Source: Elysia crispata
Lineage: Eukaryota > Mollusca > Gastropoda > Plakobranchidae
Assembly (NCBI GenBank): GCA_033675545.1
Contig: JAWDGP010005891.1
Location: 201,001-265,000, forward strand
Direction: 5' to 3'
DNA length: 64,000 bases
Numbering within the stretch: position 1 is the stretch's first letter; each line of letters starts with the position of its first letter. Shown here piece by piece: positions 13,613 to 26,500 of the stretch. The position numbers were made by a program, and so were the translations under genes. The notes beneath the pieces were generated by a model, which worked only from the letters and a program-made list of their open reading frames with translations, ran no database searches and had not been told where the DNA came from.

Positions 13613-14183
13613 AATAGAGAGGGATAGACAGACATGCAGACAGAGACAAAAAGAGAGGGAGAGAGGTTACGTTTAATATTTTGGTTTAAACGTTAAATAT
13701 TAATATTTTTTCTCTTTGACTGTGGTTTCTCAAATGTGGTTAACATAATCATTTCCAACATTTTCAATTACACTAAAATTAGCTTATATGTGTTACTATG
13801 TATGCATGAATCGAGCCAAATTATATGCGTATAAGCCATCAGTATTATTCCCTACTTTATATCAACATCGGACACAACGTATGGTCACGACGTGCTCAGA
13901 GTTACACTTTCGGTTCCATTGAGTTCACTGCTTCTACCGATGAGTGTGTGTCGAGGCTTAAAAAGAAAAATATACCAGTAGAGTTGAACTCGAAACAAGA
14001 CGAGCACAGAGTAAAGAAGTCACCAACACCTCTGTTTTCCCACAAAAGAATAAATGTTATAGAAAAATTGGAAAACAAGTAATACCAACAAGAAAGGACA
14101 AATGAAAGAAAAAGTGTGTAAAGTGCCAGAAACAGTCAAAGATAAGTACTTACAACGTGAAAGAAAGGAAACACAATCAAGGA

Positions 14184-14475
14184 TAATTTACGTAAAAGAA
14201 TTAGTCGCAAAACAAAATTGTCCTTTGCTGAAATTGCCTAAAAGATCACAGTTCAAAATGGTCAAAGATAGCAAAATAAAAAAAAAAAAAATGCGTAAAA
14301 GGCCACAGACCAAAAGATGCCGAAAGGTCATAATTTACGTAAAAGAATTAGTCGCAAAACAAAATTGTCCTTTGCTGAAATTGCCTAAAAGATCACAGTT
14401 CAAAATGGTCAAAGATAGCAAAATAAAAAAAAAAAATGCGTAAAAGGCCACAGACCAAAAGATGCCGAAAGGTCA
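14184..14475. repeat. 146-bp near-identical tandem duplication
   Basis: Copy 1 (14184-14329) and copy 2 (14330-14475) both run from ATAATTTACGTAAAAGAA to GCCGAAAGGTC. They differ mainly in the length of an internal A run, so the duplication is young. It makes the plus-strand open frame 14102-14443 contain a repeated peptide (YVKELVAKQNCPLLKLPKRS, twice). That frame is Lys-rich, starts without context and has no recognised domain, so I treat it as a by-product. Confidence 0.9.
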
Positions 14476-14505
14476 AAGAGAACTAAGAGTAAAAATGCCT
14501 AAAGG

Positions 14506-14751
14506 TCATAATACACAAAAAGTCTTTCGTAGAAATCCCAAATGACACAGCGGCTCTTTGTGGGACCAACTTGTTATACAGCCGGTATCCCCCAAGTCGG
14601 CAGAGTCTCCTACCAAGGTAGTCGCTAATTCTTCTCTAAAGTTTTCCATCAAAGAATCATAACCTACCGAGAAACGGATTTTACACCTATATCTAGCGAG
14701 ATAGGCATTTGTCTCATCAAGGATTTTCCTGACATTACCATATGAACTTTC
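14506..14751 (-). other. Unexplained 81-codon open frame, unidentified
   Basis: On the minus strand the frame is open from just after a TAG at 14752-14754, which also reads as a possible splice acceptor, to a TGA at 14506-14508. The translation has balanced composition, for example NVRKILDETNAYLARYRCK and then SWSHKEPLCHLGF. I recognise no family. It could be an exon, a decayed mobile-element fragment or chance. Confidence 0.25.
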
Positions 14752-16199
14752 CTAACTCAGAGATGGCCGACCGATAAACTAGAAAATGTCTGCTACATTC
14801 TCGTGAATTTATTTCCCTCTAACCAAAAAAATTATCGAAATTTTCCAAATTTGCGAACAACATATGAATCAAAGCATTTTCAACGTCGACTAAACCAAGC
14901 AATCAAAGGGTCAAATGTGGTATGTCAGCTGCCTTGGAAAAAGAGAACCATCAGCGGGCAAGATATAATGATTACGTAGTTTCTGCCTCTTTGTCTACAA
15001 CACATAGTTTTACAATATATCTTAAAAGACTGCTTGCTTGACAAATGACAGCTGTCAAACACAGGGGCGGAGACCTATTCCCCGCCATTAAACTAACTCT
15101 ATTATTATCCAGAGTTTAAGCCACGGATATGCACAGCTCCATTCATAGGGTGTCCATTGTTGTTGTCTGCCTATTGGATGCTAACTCAGATACTATTGTT
15201 ACATATGGTTTGATCGAGTTACTAAAGATATATATCTATATATAATTATATATACTCAAGGATTGGAACTTGATCAGAGCTTATCCCGAATGTCATTAGA
15301 ACATTGGGAACCCCTTTTTATATGCACAGATATTTTGAGTTGAAACCACAGTCACATGATATCAAATCATACAAGTCTGTTTCATGACGTCCCTGGATGC
15401 TTTTCACAAAAAAAGGGGGAAATTACATAACTAACTAAATAAAATTGAGCAAATATTCATTGTGCATAACTGATATAGTATTTACGCATTGCAGGCATTG
15501 TTCTTGTAACATTTGGTTCTCATATTTACAGTTTAGGTTAAATCAAATGTGAAAATTTATGATAATTTGAACTGCAGTTAACTTTTCAAAATTGTATTGA
15601 TTGCTTGAAAAAGCTCACCTCTTTGCTCTCAAATATAATATTTATGGCATCAACATATGTGGTAAGAAATATAGTGGGATCTAAAAGAACACCTCAGGAC
15701 AAGAATAATTTGTTGACTTCAACCTTTACTACACAAAACTTTCCAAAGGGGTTGATACTAATCAAGAAATTTCCTTAAGCGAGTTGACTTAGTTTAAGTG
15801 ACTCCACAGTAAATAATAAAACTTGATCATTGAGATTTTCAAACATCTTGTTTTTTTTTCTCCCCCCCACCTCTTTGTCTATATTTCAATATTCCATGCA
15901 GTCTTTAATCCTGATCATCCGGTCTGTCCTCCAGTGCCATTTACTGTCATCATGATCATTATTATTATAAAATTTACAATACCGGTACTTTACTGCAGTC
16001 TACTTGATATTCATTGCTCAAAGAATATATCCGAAATTTTTTCTTTATAACTTCTGTCAATTTTTTTTTTCGTAACTGTCAAGAAGTATGAATATGAGAA
16101 CAAAATAAGAAGGAAAAATAAAAGAATAGATGAAAAGAATGATTAAAAAGTTTGCATAGCTCTTAGAGTTTCACATGCAAAAAAAAAATTAATATAAAA

Positions 16200-19100
16200 A
16201 ACAGAACTGCATTAATCATAGTAATCTTTATTTGACAGCCATGAAGGCACAACTAAACAAAAGTCAGAGTACATTAAATGAATAGTTCATAAATGCAAAA
16301 CTAAAAAAAAAAAGCCTCTTTCTCCGGATCAGTATATATAGATATCGCTAGTAACTTTACTTGGCTCACATATTTCCTACTTTTCATGCATACTTACCAA
16401 ACATCTCACCACAAAAATTATCCTTGCATTTGAAATATTATCTCATTAGCTCAAAAAAATCAATTTTGTACAAATATAAAATGTGAGGAAAATTTCACAA
16501 AGATATGTGCCAATTGTTTATTTTTGTAGCCAGTATGATTTTCATTACAGAAAATAATGTTATCTCTCAATTACATAGAAAAAAATGACAATAGAATTGA
16601 CCATTAAAAAAATGGCATTTATAGTCCATTTAAATTTTCTTGGAAAGCGATAAAAGATCATGTTTGTTACAGTACTTGACTAAGATCTTCATGTGAGGTA
16701 AAAAAAAAAGGAACCGAAAATAAAAATGCACAAACTAATGCCAAAAAACAAACAAACAAAAACAATATGTCTATTAGTAAAATTTTTACAACAAATAGAT
16801 GGTTTTGATCACTCCATGAACATAAATGTATTTTATTATAATATCTGTTTTACTGGCCCAAACACACTTCTTAATACTTCACTTTGATTGGCAAAAGTAA
16901 ATGTTTTTATATGTTTAGCAAACACTTTAACATGTAATTAAAAAAAAGTATGCAACAGAAGCTCCATTTCAAATATACACTGGAAGAATTATTTCTGCTC
17001 TCTTAGGCTGTGGCATATATATACCTTTTTCATCCCTTTTTTTTTCCTCCACTGAATTAGAGTTACAGAAAAAAAAAGTCTTCCAACCAGCTTAAAACTT
17101 TGTCTTTTAAAATATCTTTAGAGAATAAATCACACATATCTGAGATGCTTACAAACAAAACTCCCCCATAATAACAAATAACATAAATAATTCCAAAACC
17201 ACAATCAATTCATCTTTTCTTTCTCTCTCAAATAGCAGAAACTCAGAGTCATTTATTTATTCTTATCAACATGTAAATTGTAAGTTAATAAATAAAAAAC
17301 AAAATTTTCATAAGACTTTCATAATTTGACATACATCTTGAGAAAGTACGAAAAAGACTCAACTTTATAAACATGTAATAGCATGGCACTGCCATTGGAG
17401 CATCACATAATCATCTATCATTTTTTGATTCTCAACCAAAACTGGCTTGTGACACACATGTAGTGCCCTTGGAACTACTTAAAGTCTGAAAATTTTCTGA
17501 ATGGTTTATTTATTGCTTCACTGAAAACCTAACACTGCCTTACTGTATCCCTTGCGGGCAGAAAAATATTATAAAAGGAAACAAAAAATTTTCAGCTTTT
17601 TTCACTATCCTTTTTCTTCAAAATGACTACAAACTGCTTATCTACAGGTTTATCATGGGCATTAACCATCATATTTAATTATTTTTCAAAGATTTTTTTC
17701 AGCTTTTACACTTAAATAATGCAGAATGAATTGATTTGATGAGCTGAATTTAATAACCATAGAGAAACACAAATATGTACTTCATGAAAACTAATGAAAT
17801 ACAATGCAATACATGAATTGATTAATATTCTTGGGAGATGCCGGTTATTGTAATTACAGTAGCATTTGCTTATCTCAAAGTTTATGTCATAAAAAAATTC
17901 GCAATACACCCATTTTTTGGGGGGGTAAAAGGGTCAGTTTATGCTCTAATATTATTAGTTTTATCAGAATTTGTTTTGTCCCACCCATCCCTTTTCCATT
18001 TTCTAAAAGAAGGGAGATATTTTAAGCGTTGAGTACAACATATAGAGCTGAGACAACTTAATGCTCTGATCCCATCACTCGAGACCATAGTAGACTCACT
18101 TTTATAAGCCTGTACTTTACCTCCAGCTCAGCTAGTCAAGTCCAAATAATTAAGATCTAAAAAATTTGAATTTTCGGTTCATGCGAGATGATTGATGTTA
18201 CCAAACATTTGCCTCTTTAAGTTATATAAAACAATTAAAACATTTAGAAGTCTGAGCAATAGATCTAGTTAATTTGAAGTAACCAGTTCATATAAAGGTA
18301 CTGAAAAGCACTTAATATTCACGCCCTTGTTCAATTTTCTTTATTCTCCTTTATGTGGCAGATATATTCCATATCTGAAACATATGCTTACTGCTAAAAT
18401 ACATTAATTGATGACTGCTTTTTATTGTGTGACTGTATCTGCCTCTTCTTAGAAATATCTACTATTTGATTAAATATAAAGCAACTAACAAAAACTGCTG
18501 CTTCATTCACTCTTTTTACTTGATAGTCGATGCAAATCTTTGTCTGTCATTGAGTCAGATGCTATAAATTCAACACAAGTTGTGATGAAGATTTATGATT
18601 TAAATAATGCATACAATTATCATTCCTAGAAAAATAAAGTTAAAAAAGAGTGAAATCTCAAATTGTAACTTAAAGAAAATAAACGACTACAGACATGCAT
18701 TTAACAAAGAGAAGTATTAAATTTCCATTGACAATAGATATGCACAAATGTAAAATTGTTAGAAAGTTTAGACACAGCAACCACCCCCCAACACCTCCCC
18801 TCTTACTAACAAGCCACAATGGTTAAAAAAACTACACAAAAAGCATTGCCATTCTGTTCCTGTAGCAAAATAATAACTAAAAAAAAAAAATAGATATGAG
18901 ACTTTGTAACTATATTCTATTATCACATTGTTTTATCTAAAAAAGACACTCTCAAATTCCTCATAAACAAAATAAAGTACAAAAATCTTGTGTATTTTAA
19001 CACAAAAACCTGTCATATATGGAAATAAATAGAGTTAAGCTAAATACATTTTTTTTTACTTAAACATCTTAGAAAACAAGCTTCAGGAAACTTTCTATTC

Positions 19101-20327
19101 ATCACACTGGTGCGAACACTTCCAAACAGCATATAATTCATTAATATTGCACTTATAGCACTTGGTAGGGCTTATCAATGCTCAAAACCACACTTCTTTT
19201 ACATCCTAATAGGATGCTTTTGTGAAAAGTAGTATTGTGCAAGCTTGATAAAGATTTAAAAAAAAAATAATAAAAATAAACAAACAACAAAAAAAACCCC
19301 ATCAAACTGGAGTTAAAAAAAAATTATACATTTTGCATGAAAATAAGGAAGGGGTTTCAACTTTACACTATTTTATACATTAAAGGGTACAAAAGAGCGA
19401 CAACTATCCCTGGAACTCATAACATCTGGTGTGCCAGGTAAATTGCCTCAATGATATGATGCAACCCGGTATTTTATCTTCAGTATACTAAAAGTAGTGG
19501 TGAAATTAACAACTTCACAGTGAAAGCATATTCCCTTTTGGAACAAAAGTTATACCCTTCAAGGCCTACCTGTAACTGAAAACAATTCTTCACATAAGAT
19601 GCCAAGTGGATATCCAAACTAATCTGAGGTAATTCCATTTCCATATTTCTTCATATGTAACATGTATAGCTTATTTATGACATTGATAAAGATGTTTTTT
19701 ATCGTTCTGTTTACATAGTTCTCTGCCTAAATTATATGCACCTGAGGAAATTCTTGAAATAAAAAAAAATTAGATGAACCATGAGGGATTTTATTGAAGA
19801 TTAAAATGTTTCATATTCAAAATACAAGCAATGAAATGATTTGGAATGTCAAAAAATAATGTAAATCCAAAATTATTCAAATTATATCAAAGAATGTGAC
19901 AAATTGAGACGTTATCATTGAAAAGGTGTTAAATGTAACAATTGTAAAAAAAATTCCTCTAATCGATTTAAATACTGTTGTCAGCCATCATACACAATCA
20001 TTAAAACAAAAAAATTATGAGTGAAAAACCCATTACTGCCTTTTTTTGGATGGGGTTGAAATAAGTGAGAAATAAATATAGCACGCTAACTTCATTTTTC
20101 TGAATTTCAGATAAATGTCAACCATAAAGCAATGATATAGATTTATAAGTTCTTTTCTCTTTTTTGCTCATTTGCAATAAAAAAAAAAGGTTTAATAATT
20201 TTTCCCCGCTTCATAATTTCCCTCCTCTTTAATAAATTAAAAGACCTGAAAAATCAGAGACATTAAATGATCTAAAGACATTTCAATAAATAACAAATTA
20301 AACAACAATGCATGAATGAAATTAATA
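16200..20327 (-). other. Syntaxin-16 3' flank, probably long 3'UTR
   Basis: About 4.1 kb of AT-rich sequence downstream of the syntaxin-16 stop with no coding signal. TTTATT at 16227-16232, 17252-17257 and elsewhere reads as AATAAA on the minus strand. The 3'UTR end cannot be chosen among these without transcript data. Confidence 0.4.
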
Positions 20328-20510
20328 CTAGCTTTTTGCAGCAATGAGGATTATAAGAAGAAGAATGATTATAACAGCGAGAACTAAAATGATCATCATT
20401 TTGCGATTCTTCTTCTGATATTTCTCAGCTTTTTGAAGTTGGACCAAGCCTTTCTCTGTGGTGGTGGCGGCATTGTCAATGTTGTAGTCAATGCGATCTA
20501 GAATGGTGCC
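20328..20510 (-). CDS. STX16: Syntaxin-16 last exon: C-terminal half of the SNARE motif and membrane anchor
   Basis: Starts at [10 protein letters not shown] immediately after the zero-layer Gln, continues through [11 protein letters not shown] and ends in a roughly 21-residue hydrophobic helix followed by Lys-Ser and a TAG at 20328-20330. This tail-anchored topology is typical of syntaxins. Confidence 0.95.
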   Translation of the reverse strand, partial: GTILDRIDYNIDNAATTTEKGLVQLQKAEKYQKKNRKMMIILVLAVIIILLLIILIAAKS

Positions 20511-23500
20511 CTTTATAGTTGAAAAAAAGGGGAAAATATACCACTTCATTAGTGCTTATGGTTATTGTTAAAGAAAAAAAAATCAAAGATTCTACACTAT
20601 AAAAAAAGCAAATTATAGTCCACAACTTTTTGTCCAGACCTTCCCATTCATGACCAAGTTGCCCAAATTAAAAACCATGAGCAATATTTCCATAGCCATT
20701 GTTTTTTCTTTATATTGATTGTCACTCTGAACTAGATGTATCAAATAGTAAAAAGAAAAACAAAAAAACTTCCACTTGTGATATCTTGGTAAGCACATGT
20801 TTGACGTTAACTGTTGGGATGTTCAATTGAAATAAATTGCCAGTTCTGCAGATCAAAGCAACTTGTTTCACCTCATTATCCTTAAAAAGATTACAAAAAA
20901 GGTATATAAAACATAAATAGCTTTTTACTTCTAGGATTAACCATACAATGAATAAGCACCTTTTCTTGGGATTAATCTTATTTTTGTAGCCAATTAAAGA
21001 ATCCTTTCCCCCCTCAATTTTGAACCTCCGTGCCACTGCTTATTTTTAAGAATTTTCAAAAGTGCGATTAAAAATCAGACGTTTTTTTAAGCCACTTAGA
21101 ATTTCTTGAGCTATCAGAGATCCAGCCAGCTTACAAGTTTACTTGAAATCAAACAAAAAAGTGCCGTGGTAAAAACAAACTGAGACATTTTGATAACCAA
21201 TCGACAAATGAGATATGGGAAAAAAAAGTAGGAAATAGACTATAAATTTCAACGTGGAAAGAAATCAAATAAAAATAAAATATATGTTTTTCCCCCAGAT
21301 TTCTTTAAATTCTTGGGCTGACTTACTGATATATTAATTATTGATTTGCAATTTTCAAGCTTTTGTGACATATCAATACAACATCAATCAAAAGCCTACA
21401 TTAACTACCTTGCCCCCAAATCCTTATCAACAAAAGATAACATAAAAAAAGAAGCACTTGTGGAACAAAAAAAAACTTACTTGATCAACAATCATTGTTG
21501 ACAAGTCTTTGAAGATATCGTTTAGGTCTGTTATAGATCTTACTATGGCTGCTACCTCCTTCTCTCTGTTTTGAACAAATGAAGAATTGTCTTCCACCAG
21601 CTGCATTTGGGCCGATGTAAAACCCTAGAAAAAACAGTGCAATCGACAAATCATTATGTGATGTAGGGTAAAATTACACCACCATAGAACAAAACACTAA
21701 AGAGGGTGGTATATACCACAAAAACATTTTTCACATGGTATGGCATACAATCCATCTGCTACTCCTCTTTTCATTGAATGAATGTTATTCCCAGTGAAAT
21801 AACCCTTCTACAATCTTAACTTAATAAGTCTAAGAGGCTGCAGTTTGCAGACAGTAAAATGCCAAAAGTAATTTTGCAGCCAAAAATCAGAGCATCAAAA
21901 TGTGAAATGTCATCACAAGACTTCAAATTTAAGCCAATATAACCTTAAAAGGCAAAAAAAAGCTATTGCACCAGAGAGATACATTTTCAACGAAAAAAAA
22001 CTTTGATGGATTAGGGACCATAGGTCAGTCATTAAATATTCTTCAACTTCTAAATAAAGTATTTCCTTTTCTCTTTACAGAAAATGATTATTTCCCACCC
22101 CTGTTGGCACCAAATATTGCAAAACTCATTTACACTAAAAAAGTAATAGACTTGACTTCCTTAGTTGTAGAAGACATCAAAGTTTTGCAGACAGAAGATT
22201 GACATGATTTGGTTTACTTTGCCTCTTTTTAAAAGACTGTTTATAAGCCTCTCATTTTCTTTCTTATTCTTTGTTTAATTGAATTCCATTACTCACTTTA
22301 TCATAGGTGATATCAGGCTCATCATTCATACCGTCAAACAGATTGGAATCAGAATGAAGGTTTGTACCAAAATATTGTTGAGATCTTTCTTCCCTACTTT
22401 TGATTTCTGTATGATGAAAGAAAAAGAAAATTTCCATTTTTTTTTCACAATGAGTAAATACTCTCAAGCTTACATAAAGCTCCTGCACTTAAAGTAAAAA
22501 AAATAGAGAGGTGATTTATACGTATTTAACTAGAATCAATTTACATCTGTTAAAAAAAAGAGCACCAACATATGTTTTTATATCTAAATTATCTAAAACT
22601 TGCATCAGTGATTTCCAAATAAGCTCTCTGAAAATATAACTTAATTCAAATATAAAAAATATAGCATTAATTTTGAGACAGTAGCACTATTTATAGCAAT
22701 GAAAATTTGAAAAAGAACTAAATGGTTGTATATTTTTTACAGGGTTAAAAAAATGACTTTCATCTGAAGGAATGAAAAAAAAAAAAAAAACAATCAATAA
22801 AAATGGCTGAACAGACAAGACTCACTTCTTAGATAAACAGACTGGCTTTTTCTAAAGTTGATAGACAGTTCCTGCATAGTTCGAGCTACAGAAGCCACAA
22901 TGTTGTGTGAAAGTTTTTGCTCATGAGTTGAACCTCGCTGACTCTGACTATTTATTTGCTGAACAAGGCGCTGACAGTGGGAAAACATCTAAGTGAAGAG
23001 GAACAACAAAAACCATTATTAGACTATGAGCTGGTAAGAGTTAAAATGAAAAATGTCAGCACATAAAGATAAAGCATTTGGGGTCATATCAATTTATTGA
23101 TAATCTTTTTTTCAAACTTGTGAAATTTGCAAACAATATCATTATGAAACTACAGATGAAACTAATCTAAAATTTTGAAGCAGAAAGCACAAAGGCAAAA
23201 AAAAATTACCCTATTTTCTGTATGATTTTGTTTCTTCAATAATTAATCATCATGTTTTTAGCTTGATTTAAAAACCTTTCAGAAATATCTAAAAATAAGA
23301 AACAAGCATAAAGGAAGTAAGCTAATAACCATCACTTTGTATTTTCGCAACAATATCTTTTTGTATAAAAATTTGTACGAGGAACAATGAAAATAACTAT
23401 TTGATGTACTCATTAGAAAATGCATAATCATATCCTTTCAAACAAAATATGCTTCCTGTGGACTATGACTTAATTGTTTTCCTCACCTGAAATAACATAA

Positions 23501-26500
23501 TTGAGGATTTAAAGCTTAGATACATACAAGTTGCAGTCATAATCTTATACTATTCTTCAATTCTACAACTGACCTTAAAAATGTTAATATTAAGGTAATG
23601 AAAATGCCCAAAGTTGTCTTAATACAAATAACTCTCTGCAAACCAAAAATTTTCAAGAGATGAGCACAAGTTAACCCAATTAAAAAAAAACTAAGCCAAA
23701 ATTTTCTTTGAGAATAATGCCCATATCAAGACACAGGAAAATCCAAATTATTTAATGTATCATCCAGTTGAAATATTCAATGGGAACAAATTATCAAATA
23801 TGATAAAGCAACTATTTCACTTTGAACTGGAGTAAGATATGTCCCATTTAAAAAAAAATGTCTTCCTCTCTCTCTGCTTACATGAAGTGCTTCACATACC
23901 TGGGTTATTTGCTGAGTTCTTATTTCTATTTCATGCTCTTCATCCACACTGTCATCCATAGTAGGACGGTTTAAGTGCTTGTCATGGAGTGATGACAGTT
24001 CTTTCACTGAGGTAAAAAAATAAAAGCCACTGTCTGTTTAAGAATGCAAAATTGTAAAATTCAAAACAGGCTTAAGATATAAATTATATATAATGTAAAC
24101 AGTAGCACCAAGCTTATTAAACCAAAGATATAAATATTCCACATTTTTTAGTGATAGCAATTCAATTATTTTTTTCATCTTCAGCATCTGTTTTATTTCA
24201 TCAATTAAATTTGTTTGCTTGGTGTGATGATACCAAACTTACTTTTTTCTTTTAATCTGGTAAACTCAAACTGTATCTCAGTCAGCTTGTCAATCCTGTA
24301 AGAAAAAAACCCCCCACAAATTAAAAGATTTCATTCTAATATGAAAGAGACATTCACATAAATCCTTTTCCCTAAAGAAAATTTAGAAACATACAAGATA
24401 TGTGCGGTATGAAAAATGTTAACATGGAAAATCAGCTACATTTGTACTATAAGTCTTTTGTAATTTAGTTACAGATTCTTTTAAACACTTACAATACTGT
24501 GAATTCCAGCAAAATAGGCCCAAATCTCCAGCGTTGGGTGATAGCCAAAGCTTCATATCTATTTTAACCTACATGATCAAACTGGTAGTGTATAAGAGAA
24601 TTGAGAGAAAGATTTGGTACATGGTTATTACAAATAGGTTACATATCATTATTACCATTCTGGGGGCAGGGATCCTGTACGAGCTGAAGCAAGTCCCAAT
24701 TCTGGGTCCAAATGAGCACTTGTAATAAGCGATGTGCGATCATCATGTGTCTGAATAATCAAACAAATGGACACGGAATAGTCTATAGAAATGATTTCCA
24801 TTCTTTTGTATGTCTGATATTGCACTAACATTTTACCCCTTCACCATTTTCACTCAATAAAGTCTTTGCCATTTTTAAAGTTTTTGTAATATATGACTTA
24901 ATTCATTAGAGATGAGTCAAAAATTTACAATTATTTCTTGAATCTTGTCAAATAATACTAAAGCTCTAAAACCAAAAGATCATTTTAGTAAACATCAGAC
25001 GGAAATTCTTGGTGATACCTATTTTGGTGGTTTTGAGGAATTATATTAATAGAAGTTTGACTTAAAGTGTGCTTAGGATATCTTGGATCTAATGCCATGA
25101 TTTAAACATGAGGCTGAGTCAAGCGAAAACATTTATTGATGAGTATTTGGGTCACAAAAAAATAAAAAGGATGGAGGAGAAAAATGAAACTGAAAAAGAA
25201 GGTTAAAAAAAAAGCGCTTTGGTTACCTTCCCATGTAAAATTTGTATAGCTTTTTTTATACAAGTACAGAGCCGGGGAAATCAGCATAAATTTGTATTTG
25301 GAAAAATTATTAAAAGATAATAAAACACATTGTCAATATATATGACAGAATGAAGGGATATGTTAAGGCAGTTTGAAGTCAGCTTGCCTAAAAGCCAGTT
25401 TAAATCACAATTACAGTATAGGATATTGTACTTTAAAAAAATAAAAAAGCAATCCAATACTTACTAGATGTGGATATTGATATTTTTTTTGTGTCATGAT
25501 TTTGAGAGCTAGGTGGTTGATCACCTGAGTCCAAAAAGTTAATTAAGCTTGTGGCAATATTAGCTTTAAAACCCAGCAGTGCATTCCCAATGGCTGATAA
25601 AACTATGAATTGGATTTTTAGAATAAATGGAAGTGTACATTACTGTTCTCATTCATTAGAAGAGAAAATTTTGTGAAATACCCGTTCATAAAATGCAGTT
25701 TTTGGACAAAAGCTTTTTTGCAAAACTTTTCATACAATGATCATATAGGTAATTATAATTTATACCATTCACCACAATTTCCGAAAACAATAAAGGTTAA
25801 TAAAAACAACAAAAAAAAACCAAACTATTACTAAGTTTGATACCATTGCAACCTGATAATGGTTTTAAAGAGAAAAAAAATATGATGCAGCCTGTAAGAA
25901 AATAGAGAATTTGTGCCAGAGATTTAAATACTTTCCCTGAAAAAGGCGAGGCTGTATAAAAATATGGGAAAAGGAAATGGTGCAAAGCAAAAGAAAATGT
26001 TCAAGTAACTTAAATGAAACTCACTTTTATTTTATATTTAAGGTATTATGAACACTTGAAGAAATTTATTAACAGTTTTCAAACTCTCGCTATGAATAAA
26101 TTCATAGTTGTCGACTAAGCACTAAACCAAAAGAACTGATCATCAAATACTTTGTAACTTTTATCTTTATGAGCTATCTGCAGAAAAAAAAAACTTTAAA
26201 TGTATTCCATTTACAAACAAATATGTTGGCAAAGCTTAAACAATTCATAATAGATCTTAAAAAGCAAAATGTGTTGTGCTATAAAATAAAATAGAGAAAA
26301 ATACAAAGATGATACCGTGTGATTTGGATGAACCTGAAAATAAAAATAATGCTTAAGCAGTTAACAGAGTGCTTCTTAAGTTTACCATGAAATTTCTTGC
26401 GTTTGTGACAAAAACATTGGAAATGTATAAAAGTTGATGATTTCATGTTGTTATCTGCCTTCAGCATTGTCTTGTTAGGCTTCTCAGTTCAGCCTCTGCA

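Noticed and set aside
13425..13649. Minus-strand 74-codon frame
   Set aside because: Its core is the GA microsatellite read as SLSLSL.
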